Assembly (NCBI RefSeq): GCF_003014555.1
Contig: NZ_PYGE01000007.1
Coordinates: 186,001 to 250,000, forward strand
Direction of reading: 5' to 3'
From: Haloactinopolyspora alba
GTDB taxonomy: Bacteria; Actinomycetota; Actinomycetes; Jiangellales; Jiangellaceae
Length of the DNA stretch: 64,000 nucleotides
Positions 7,946-15,106 of this stretch are shown here, in pieces. The stretch's first letter is position 1. Every line of letters begins with the position of its first letter. The translations under genes and the position numbers were made by a program. Below the pieces are notes generated by a model, which ran no database searches, had not been told where the DNA came from, and was given only the letters and a program-made list of their open reading frames with translations.

Positions 7946-10900
7946 TCAGGCCATGGACCGCGCCCTGCGGTTGGCGGCGTTGCCACGTGCGACGTCACTG
8001 CGCGCCGCGGCGCTGATGACGGCGCCTCGTTCGTCGTTGCTGAGCACGCCGTCGGTCACCAGCTGGCCGGTCACCTCCCGTACATGCCTCACGAAGGCTC
8101 CGTGGTTCTTCCAGTCGCCGTCCTCGTGGATGAGGTCGTTGATAGTACAGCCGTCGTCAAGCGTGTGGTTGGTCACACCACTGTCGACGTCACCGACGAC
8201 GACGGTGTCCCTCATGTCCGGGTCCGGGCATGCGTCGGGGTCCGGCTCGGCGATGGTGAACTCGACCGTTTGCAGGCTCTCCGTCCGACCCGCGACATCG
8301 GTCGAGCGGAACTCCACCACGTGCTCCCCGGCGCCCTCGACGGTGAACGGGGTGTCGTAGGTGGTGAACTCTTCGTCACCGGCCATCCGGTACTGCGTCT
8401 GCGCCACGCCGGAGGTCGCGTCGTCGGCTTCCAGCGTGACCGTCACCGGTCCGGTGAAGGCGCCGTCCGCCTGCTCGCCCGTCAGCGACGCCTCGGTGGC
8501 CGGGGCGGACTGATCGATCAAGAAGTCCATCTCCTCGATGCCGGTGTACACCGGCGGCTCACCGCTCGACGGAGTCACCTCGAACTTCGACACCATCCCG
8601 GTCCACGACGTGGGGTCGTCCGGGTTCGGGCGGTTCGAGTGCGGCGTGCAGTACACGTAGTACGTGCCCTGCTCCGTCGCCTCGTAGTAGAACGGATCGT
8701 CCTCCCAGTCGGATCCCAGCGGGCGCGACGCCAGCACCTCACCGTTCTCGTCGGTGATCACGACGTCGTGCGCGTAGCCGGGAACGTACTGGAACTTGAT
8801 CGTGTCACCCTGCGTCACGCTGAACTCGGTCTCGCTGAACTCGAACCCGTTCTGCCCGACGAGGATCTCCTTCTCGGACGGCTCCTGCCCGCCGTCACCG
8901 GGCAGCATCGCCCGGTAGTCGATGTCGTAGACACCGTCCGCGTCGAACGTCACGGGCTCGGTCCAGGTGCGCCACCGGGACTCGTCGGTCCGCGTGCGCC
9001 ACTGCAACTCCGCCGCGGGGTCGTTCGACTCCATCGACAGCGTGACCGGCGAGTTGTACCAGCCGTTGGAGCCGTCGGGTTCCGCCGGCTCCACCGACGC
9101 GTCGACGGTCAGCTCCGGATCGGTCTCGTGCTCGTTGATCCAGACGTTGCGGAACTCGACGCTCTCGCCGGGCGCCTGGCCCTCGGAGTGGTTCTGCAGG
9201 CCGACGAAGCCCTCGAGCGGGCGGGTGCCGTCGCCGGTGAAGGTGGTGACCTCGGTGCCGTTGAGCACCACCCGGTACTCCTGGCCGATCACCTCGATCT
9301 CCATCGTGTTCCACTCGCCGATGGGGTTGGTGGCCAGCGGCTCGGCCGGAGCGTAGTTGTAGATGGCGCCGGTCCGGGTCATCGGGTCGTCGGTGGCCTC
9401 GTAGATCTGGACCTCGTGACCCTCGTCGATCGTATTGGTCGGATCACCCTGGGGATCGGGGAAGCGGACGTACACGCCGGAGTTGTCGTCCGGGTTCTGG
9501 ACCCGGAAGTCGACTCTCATCGTGTAGTCGGTGAACTTCTGCTGGTCGTACCAGAGCAGACCCATGCCGCCGTGCGGCTGGAGCAGCCCGCACTCGTCGA
9601 TGTCGAACCCGCCGGGACCGGCCTGCGTCCAGCCGTCCAGCGTCTCGCCGTCGTACAGCGGCACGTAGCCTTCGGGCGGTGTCTGCGGCTCCGGGCACTG
9701 CGAGTCGCCGAGCTCCTTGACCCAGATGTCGCGGAAGAGCACGTTGTCCGACACCCGGTTGTTCTGGATCCCGACGTAGCCGGAGGTCAGGTCGCGGCCC
9801 GAGTCGGCCGGGTTCTCGTACTCGTTGACCAGCACGTCGTTGATCCACACCCGGACCATCGGGGCGTCGACCTCGATCTCCATCTCGTTCCACTCACCGG
9901 CGACGGTGGGGAACGACGTCGGCGCCTGGAAGGTGTAGACCGATCCGGTCTTGGCGCGGTCCGGGGCGTCCGGATAGCCGCCGGTGTCGTCGATCTGGAT
10001 CTCGTAGCCCTGGTTCACCCCGATCCACGGGTCGTCGCCGGGATCCGGGAACCCGAAGAACACGCCGGAGTTGTCGTCCGCCGCGCGGGCCTTGAAGTCG
10101 ACATGCAGCCGGTACGAGTCGAACTGCTCCTCGTGCCACAGCATCCCGAGCCCTTCCGGATCGCCGGTCGACTCGAGAGCACACGTGCCCTCGCGCGCCT
10201 CGTCCTCGACGATGGCGAATCCGCCCGGTCCGGCCTGGTTCCAGCCGTTCAGCGTTGAGCCGTCCCACAACGCCCGGTATCCCTCGTCGACCGCCGGCGT
10301 CTGACACACCGGGCCGCCGGTGTCCTCTCCGACGCACAGCGAGAAGTCGGTGAAGGTGGCCGTCAGCGGATTCGCGATCTCGTTCGGGCCGTGCGCGGCG
10401 AAGAAGCCGAACTCGGGGTTCTCGTACTGCGAGACCGGGGCGGGTCGCCCGACGTTGACCCACGACTCGCCGTCGCGTGAATACGCCGCGGAGACGTTCT
10501 CTCCGTCGCTGGTCAGCCGGATGGTCAGGGTCTGCGGCGCGTTCGTGATGGCGGGATTGTCGACGCCGCTCTCGTAACGGATCTCGCCGTTCTGGTGGAA
10601 CAGGTACTCGAATCTTCCGTCGGCGTTGCTGCCGTACGCCGGGAAGAACGACGCCTTGGTGAAGTTCTGGTCGTCACCGTAGATGATGAACCCGGCTTGG
10701 TCGTGACGGACCGAATTCTCCGGCATCGTCACGGTGACCTCGGCTTCCCATCGCTCACCCGGAACCGGCTTCAGGATCATGTTCTGCGCGTTCGTGACGA
10801 TGTTGTCGCTGAGATGATTGCTGATCATGTCGCCCTGCAGCATGTCGATCTCGAGCGCGCCGTCGGTCTGCCGGTAGCTGTCCGGGGCCTCGCGCACGAT

Positions 10901-12514
10901 CGTCGGCCACATCTCGCGGTCGAGCTCGGTCCCGGCGAAGTCGTCGGTCACGCATTCACCGAGCGGGGGAGCGCTGCCCACGTAGTCGATCCGGTAGAGC
11001 CCGGCGTTCGGGCTGTCTCCGAACGAGCCGCCCTCCAGCACGTACAACGACCCGTCCGGGCCGAACGCGCCGTCCATCAGCCCCGACCACGTCTCGTTGG
11101 GCATGAAGTCGTTGATGGCCGTGATCTTCTCGTTCTCGTCGAGCTCGGCCGTCTTGACGTGGCCGCGGTGAAAGTCGAGAAGGAACCAGCGCCCGTCGTA
11201 GTGCTCCGGGAACTTGGTGTCGGACTCGAGGTTCTCGTCGTAGCGATACACCGGTCCGGACATCGGCCCACCGGCGCCGGTGCCCATGTTCAGGAACGGC
11301 TCGGGGATCGGGTTGACCTCACCGCTCGGCATCCCGGCCCAGGTGTCCGGCCAGTTGGCCCAGCTGCGCGGGTAGTAGATCGTCGCCGGCTTCACGGGCG
11401 GCAACTGCTCGAGCCCGGTGTTGTTCGGCGAGTTGTTGACCGGGCCGTTCTCGCAGTCGTAGAAGTCGCCGAGCGGCTCGTTCGTCTCGTAGTCCCACGG
11501 ACGGTACGGGTAGTTGTTCCCGATACAGAACGGGTAGCCGAAGTTGGCCGGCTCCGACGTCACCATGTACTGGTCGAAACCCCAGGGGCCGCGCTCGGTC
11601 CATTCGCCCAGTCGGTTCGGGCCGTAGTTGCCGATGTGCAGCCGATCGGTGGCGGGGTCGATCGAGATGCGGAACGGGTTGCGGAACCCCATCGCGTAGA
11701 TCTCCGGGCGCGTCTTGCCGCCGCCGGCCTCGTCTCCGGTGAACAGGTTGCCGTCCGGGACGGTGTAGGTGCCGTCCGGCTGCGGCGTGATCCGCAGCAC
11801 CTTCCCGCGCAGATCGTTCGTGTTGCCCGACGTCCTGCGGTCGTCGTTGTACCAGTGGTCCGACCGGCTGTCGATCGGGGAGTACTGGTCGTTCAGGTCC
11901 GGCGTGGACTCGTCACCGGTGCTCAGATACAGGTTGCCCGCGGAGTCGAACTCGAGATCGCCCGCCACGTGGCAGCAGTTCGTCTTGTTGTACGGAACCT
12001 TCAACATGACGGTCTCGGACGACACGTCGAGCTGTCCGTTCTCGAACACGAACCGGGACAGGAAGTGGTTGTTCTCGTCCCGGCTGGTGTAATAGACGTA
12101 CACCCAGCCGTTCGTGGCGAAGTCCGGGTCCAGCGCCAGCCCCAGGAGTCCGCCCTCCTGGTTCTTCGACCCTTCGATGTCAGGGTCCGACGGCAACGGG
12201 TGGTCGTCGAACACACTCAGCTCAGCCGCGACGGTCACCTCGCCGGTGTCCGGGTGATACACCCGGACCACGCCGTCGCGGCTGGTCATGAACACCCTGC
12301 CGTCGTCGGCCATGTCCATCGTCATGGGCTGCGGGACGTCGGGGGTCAGGAGCGTCTTCTCGAACTCGTCGTCCGCGGACTGCTCCGCGAACGTGGCGTT
12401 CTGGTCCTGGTCCTGTGGCGTGTCCACCGTCTGCGCGGTGGCCGGCGCGCTGACCATGACCGAGAACAGCAGGGCCAGGAACAAGAGCAACGATGCGGGT
12501 CTCTTGCCGAACAT
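7946..12514 (-). CDS. Giant secreted protein: sugar-dehydrogenase propeller, DUF1080 x2, cupredoxin
   Basis: A 1522-residue exported protein, signal peptide ending at APATAQT near residue 28. Domains, approximate: 50-510 glucose/sorbosone-dehydrogenase-type beta-propeller (QEGGLLGLALDPDF, GNLYLSTGD, MGFRNPFRIS); 520-730 concanavalin-like DUF1349 region; 738-935 and 948-1130 two DUF1080 (3-keto-disaccharide-hydrolase-like) domains sharing a TLxGWxQAGPGGF opening; 1138-1215 an Ig-like region; 1218-1311 a cupredoxin with likely type-1 copper ligands in AHDVV, YVYCTPHS and TGMVS; 1328-1425 a second Ig-like region; then a helical tail. No wall anchor is seen. It heads the sugar operon, 94 bp before the binding-protein gene. 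I infer oxidation and hydrolysis of a glycoside outside the cell; whether the propeller binds PQQ is not shown. The ATG at 12514 has GGGAGG before it. Confidence 0.85.
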   Translation of the reverse strand: MFGKRPASLLLFLALLFSVMVSAPATAQTVDTPQDQDQNATFAEQSADDEFEKTLLTPDVPQPMTMDMADDGRVFMTSRDGVVRVYHPDTGEVTVAAELSVFDDHPLPSDPDIEGSKNQEGGLLGLALDPDFATNGWVYVYYTSRDENNHFLSRFVFENGQLDVSSETVMLKVPYNKTNCCHVAGDLEFDSAGNLYLSTGDESTPDLNDQYSPIDSRSDHWYNDDRRTSGNTNDLRGKVLRITPQPDGTYTVPDGNLFTGDEAGGGKTRPEIYAMGFRNPFRISIDPATDRLHIGNYGPNRLGEWTERGPWGFDQYMVTSEPANFGYPFCIGNNYPYRPWDYETNEPLGDFYDCENGPVNNSPNNTGLEQLPPVKPATIYYPRSWANWPDTWAGMPSGEVNPIPEPFLNMGTGAGGPMSGPVYRYDENLESDTKFPEHYDGRWFLLDFHRGHVKTAELDENEKITAINDFMPNETWSGLMDGAFGPDGSLYVLEGGSFGDSPNAGLYRIDYVGSAPPLGECVTDDFAGTELDREMWPTIVREAPDSYRQTDGALEIDMLQGDMISNHLSDNIVTNAQNMILKPVPGERWEAEVTVTMPENSVRHDQAGFIIYGDDQNFTKASFFPAYGSNADGRFEYLFHQNGEIRYESGVDNPAITNAPQTLTIRLTSDGENVSAAYSRDGESWVNVGRPAPVSQYENPEFGFFAAHGPNEIANPLTATFTDFSLCVGEDTGGPVCQTPAVDEGYRALWDGSTLNGWNQAGPGGFAIVEDEAREGTCALESTGDPEGLGMLWHEEQFDSYRLHVDFKARAADDNSGVFFGFPDPGDDPWIGVNQGYEIQIDDTGGYPDAPDRAKTGSVYTFQAPTSFPTVAGEWNEMEIEVDAPMVRVWINDVLVNEYENPADSGRDLTSGYVGIQNNRVSDNVLFRDIWVKELGDSQCPEPQTPPEGYVPLYDGETLDGWTQAGPGGFDIDECGLLQPHGGMGLLWYDQQKFTDYTMRVDFRVQNPDDNSGVYVRFPDPQGDPTNTIDEGHEVQIYEATDDPMTRTGAIYNYAPAEPLATNPIGEWNTMEIEVIGQEYRVVLNGTEVTTFTGDGTRPLEGFVGLQNHSEGQAPGESVEFRNVWINEHETDPELTVDASVEPAEPDGSNGWYNSPVTLSMESNDPAAELQWRTRTDESRWRTWTEPVTFDADGVYDIDYRAMLPGDGGQEPSEKEILVGQNGFEFSETEFSVTQGDTIKFQYVPGYAHDVVITDENGEVLASRPLGSDWEDDPFYYEATEQGTYYVYCTPHSNRPNPDDPTSWTGMVSKFEVTPSSGEPPVYTGIEEMDFLIDQSAPATEASLTGEQADGAFTGPVTVTLEADDATSGVAQTQYRMAGDEEFTTYDTPFTVEGAGEHVVEFRSTDVAGRTESLQTVEFTIAEPDPDACPDPDMRDTVVVGDVDSGVTNHTLDDGCTINDLIHEDGDWKNHGAFVRHVREVTGQLVTDGVLSNDERGAVISAAARSDVARGNAANRRARSMA

Positions 12515-12552
12515 GGCTTCCTCCCGGGGATAGCCGGTTCTACGTGAATGAT

Positions 12553-12577
12553 CACGGTGCCGAATCTGGTCACCGTG
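12553..12577. promoter_or_regulatory. Inverted repeat, candidate operator
   Basis: CACGGTG (12553-12559) and CACCGTG (12571-12577) are perfect 7-bp arms spaced by 11 bp, 39 bp upstream of the giant secreted gene's ATG. Confidence 0.4.
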
Positions 12578-12584
12578 GCGTAGT

Positions 12585-12602
12585 AGTGAAAACTTCTTCA
12601 CT
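12585..12602. promoter_or_regulatory. Palindromic candidate ROK operator
   Basis: AGTGAA-AACTTC-TTCACT is a perfect 6-bp inverted repeat, 71 bp upstream of the giant secreted gene. Its AT-rich TTC arms stand out from the GC-rich surroundings, and a related TTCTTCA string recurs next to the ROK start. Confidence 0.45.
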
Positions 12603-12849
12603 TGCGTTCGGGGTGCAGAGGTGCCGAGGGGAGGGGTCGGGCTGGCCGCCTTCGGGCGCGTTGCCGGCGCTCGACGGCGTCGTCACCGAGCCGGAGGGGC
12701 TCGGCGCAGGAGTCGATCTCGGCTGTGACGGGCTCGGTTCACGAGCGCCGGCGCGACCATGGCGAGGACCGACAGGAAGGAACGGTTCGCTTGCCCGACA
12801 TGAGCTCTCCTTGGGGTGTCGAGGATGTCGGCTGATCGACGAATCTCGT

Positions 12850-12862
12850 TTAGACTTACTAA
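12850..12862. promoter_or_regulatory. Candidate ROK autoregulatory operator
   Basis: TTAG-ACTTA-CTAA (12850-12862) is followed by GAAG-CTTT-CTTC (12864-12875), both inverted repeats within an AT-rich tract ~50 bp before the ROK GTG. AT-rich palindromes are typical ROK-repressor sites. Confidence 0.45.
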
Positions 12863-12913
12863 CGAAGCTTTCTTCAATATCTCTACTCGACATCACGGTG
12901 TCAAGGGGGCGTA

Positions 12914-14119
12914 GTGACCCAATCCGGACTCGGAGGCGGGCCGCACCTGCTTCGACTGATGAACTGCGCCGCGGTACTCCAAGCCATTCGGGACGCGGGG
13001 ACGGCGCGGCTGACCGACGTCGTCCAGGCCACCGGCCTGTCCCGGCCGACCGTCACCGCCGCTGTGTCCACACTGATCGGTGACGGGTGGGTGGAGGAGA
13101 CCGAGGCGCCCGAGAGTGACCTGCCGCGGATGGGGCGCCCGGCGCGGGTGGTGCGCTTCCGTGCCGACGCCCGCCACGTCCTCGGCATCGACGTCGGGCC
13201 GCACAAGGTGTACTGCGCGGTCGCGGACCTGAACGGCAACGTGGTGACCCACATCCGGCGCGACGTCGACGAGCCCGGCTCCTACGCCGCTCTGCTCGAG
13301 CACGTCGACTCCACGATGGACCTCGTGCTCGACGAGGCGGGTGTCGACCGCTCCTCGCTGGCGGCGGTCGGTATCGGCACTCCGGGCATCGTGGACGAAT
13401 ACCGCGGCGCCGTCGTGCAGGCGCCGTCGGTCCCCGGCTGGGACTCCCTGGAGCTCAGCCGCGCGCTACAGGACGGCATCCCCTGTCCGGTGCATGTCGA
13501 GAACGACGTGAACCTCGCCGTCGTCGCCGAGCGGTGGAACGGGCGGTGGGGCGACGCCGACGATCTCGTCCTCGTGCAGTGGGGCTACAGGGTCGGCGCG
13601 GCGGTGCTGATGCAGGGCAGGTTGCACCGTGGCGCACACGGTGCGGCCGGTGAGATCGGCTTCATCGACCTGGAGGAGGAGCCCCAGGGCGTCCAGGCAG
13701 AGGGACTGGGCCCGCTCGAGGCCACTGCGGGAACGTCGTGGATCTTCCGCCGAGCTCGTGAGCTGGGCGATCATACGAGCCGCGACGCCGTGACGGTGCT
13801 GAGCGCGGCGGCGCGCGGCGACCCGCTCGCCACCCGGGTGGTGGACGAGGCAGCCGCGCGATTCGCGCGCGGTCTGGCACCGTTCCTGGCCGCTATCGAC
13901 CCCGAGTTGGTGGTCATCGGCGGCGGCATCACCCTCGCCGGCGAGACGATGCTGTCCGCGGTGCGCAGCCAGCTCGCCCGGCGGGCGCTCGTGGTTCCGC
14001 GGCTCGAGTTGTCGTCACTCGGCGACGACGCCGTCGCGCTGGGTGCCGTGCGGCTGGCCCTCGACCACGCCGAACGGCGGCTGCTGGACGCCTACTCGGC
14101 GCCGGACGCCAAGATGTGA
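12914..14119 (+). CDS. ROK-family transcriptional repressor of the sugar locus
   Basis: A 401-residue NagC/XylR-type regulator: winged helix-turn-helix at ~15-65 (TDVVQATGLSRPTVTAAVS), then a sugar-kinase-like ROK domain starting at LGIDVGPHKVYCAVADLNG, with ENDVNLAV at ~196. The usual zinc motif CxCGxxGCxE after GEIGF is absent; the region reads GEIGFIDLEEEPQGVQAEG, so the classical zinc site is lost. Starts at GTG after AAGGGGG. It is divergent from the secreted sugar gene and its 3' end overlaps the convergent Gfo/Idh gene by 28 bp. Expected to bind nearby palindromes and release them when its sugar ligand binds; the ligand is unknown. Confidence 0.88.
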   Translation: MTQSGLGGGPHLLRLMNCAAVLQAIRDAGTARLTDVVQATGLSRPTVTAAVSTLIGDGWVEETEAPESDLPRMGRPARVVRFRADARHVLGIDVGPHKVYCAVADLNGNVVTHIRRDVDEPGSYAALLEHVDSTMDLVLDEAGVDRSSLAAVGIGTPGIVDEYRGAVVQAPSVPGWDSLELSRALQDGIPCPVHVENDVNLAVVAERWNGRWGDADDLVLVQWGYRVGAAVLMQGRLHRGAHGAAGEIGFIDLEEEPQGVQAEGLGPLEATAGTSWIFRRARELGDHTSRDAVTVLSAAARGDPLATRVVDEAAARFARGLAPFLAAIDPELVVIGGGITLAGETMLSAVRSQLARRALVVPRLELSSLGDDAVALGAVRLALDHAERRLLDAYSAPDAKM

Positions 14120-15030
14120 GGGTCGTCGGCGAGGGGGCGCCGCGCCCCGGTGAGTGTGCGCTGCGCCTCGGCCAGCGTGTCGAGGATCTCGCGGCCGAAG
14201 GTGACGTCGTACGGGTGTGGCGGGTCGTGGAAGGTGGCCGTCGCCATCAACTCGGTGACGGCGAGGCCGGCCACCTCGACCACCGGCGTGCCGGACTCCG
14301 GCATTGCCGCCTGCCCGTCGCCGCCCCACACCCGTGCCCGGAATCCGCTTGCGGCTTCCGGTGCCGCCAGGGACACCGTGGCCACGCTCGACGCGCCGCC
14401 GGCGTGCGACAGGACGAGGTGCGTGGTGCCGAGCGGGTCGCCGTGCGCGGCGACCGCGGTCACCGGTCCGAGCGTGGCCACGAGCACCGACAACGCGTGC
14501 GGCCCGACGTCCCACAACCCCCCGTGCTCGAGTCGCCACGGTGTGGCGAACGGGCCGCCGTCGCGCTGCACCGAGCCGAGCAGCAGCGCACAGCCGCCCT
14601 CCCAGCCGAGCTCGGACTCCGCGCACGAGTCGAGCCAGGTCCGGATCTCGGGCCGGAACAGCTGGGTGAAGAAGACGACGCTGGCGACCCCCGCATCGTG
14701 CACGGCCGCCTCGAGCGTCCGGCCGGCCGGCGCCTCCAGGGCGATCGGCTTCTCGAGCAGGAGATGCTTGCCGGCCGTGGCGGCCCGGGTGGCCAGGTCG
14801 GCCTGGACGTCGGGCGGTACCGAGAACGCCACCGCGTCCACCTCGGCGAGGAAGGCGTCGTAGTTCTCGTTGCCCGTGTACGGCTGGGCGCCGGTCACGT
14901 CGGCCAGTTCGCGGGCACGGTCGGCGTCACGCCCCCAGACGGCGGTCAGCGACGCGCCCTCGGTGGCGACGATCGCGGGCGCATGCGTGACGTGGGCCCA
15001 GTAGCCGGTGCCGACGAGTCCGAATCGCAT
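14092..15030 (-). CDS. Gfo/Idh/MocA-family oxidoreductase (3)
   Basis: A 312-residue dehydrogenase: FGLVGTGYWAHVTHAPA nucleotide-binding start, LEKPIAL signature near residue 90, and a GLWDVGPHALSVLVATLG segment with the conserved Asp/His near 165. It lies just beyond the ROK gene in convergent orientation (28-bp overlap), not in the main operon, but the content suggests the same sugar pathway. The ATG at 15030 is used; an in-frame GTG at 15042 would add four residues (MCRV). No good ribosome site is seen for either. Confidence 0.82.
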   Translation of the reverse strand: MRFGLVGTGYWAHVTHAPAIVATEGASLTAVWGRDADRARELADVTGAQPYTGNENYDAFLAEVDAVAFSVPPDVQADLATRAATAGKHLLLEKPIALEAPAGRTLEAAVHDAGVASVVFFTQLFRPEIRTWLDSCAESELGWEGGCALLLGSVQRDGGPFATPWRLEHGGLWDVGPHALSVLVATLGPVTAVAAHGDPLGTTHLVLSHAGGASSVATVSLAAPEAASGFRARVWGGDGQAAMPESGTPVVEVAGLAVTELMATATFHDPPHPYDVTFGREILDTLAEAQRTLTGARRPLADDPHILASGAE

Positions 15031-15092
15031 GACACGACACACTACGTGTCCGGACGGTGGTGACGCTCACCCGATACGGCGCCCCGGACGAC

Positions 15093-15098
15093 TAGCCT
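15093..15098 (+). promoter_or_regulatory. -10-like box before a leaderless start
   Basis: TAGCCT lies 8 bp before the GTG at 15107, and no Shine-Dalgarno sequence intervenes. The spacing fits transcription starting at or next to the start codon. Confidence 0.45.
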
Positions 15099-15106
15099 GA
15101 GGCAGC

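Larger units (their letters stand above)
12515..12913. promoter_or_regulatory. Divergent control region between the giant secreted gene and the ROK gene
   Basis: 399 bp without a convincing gene. It carries three palindromic elements (12553-12577, 12585-12602, 12850-12862) and an unusually AT-rich tract at about 12841-12890 directly upstream of the ROK start. It most likely holds both divergent promoters and the ROK operators. Short minus-strand frames here have no family features. Confidence 0.6.

Noticed and set aside
7520-10258. A 912-codon open frame on the plus strand inside the giant secreted gene
   Set aside because: It is opposite a gene with clear domains, is rich in Arg, Val, His, Gly and Asp in the pattern of antisense GC-rich frames, and shows no family motif.
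12570-12896. Short minus-strand frames between the giant secreted gene and the ROK gene
   Set aside because: They cover the palindromic control region, lack family features and would overlap the divergent promoters.
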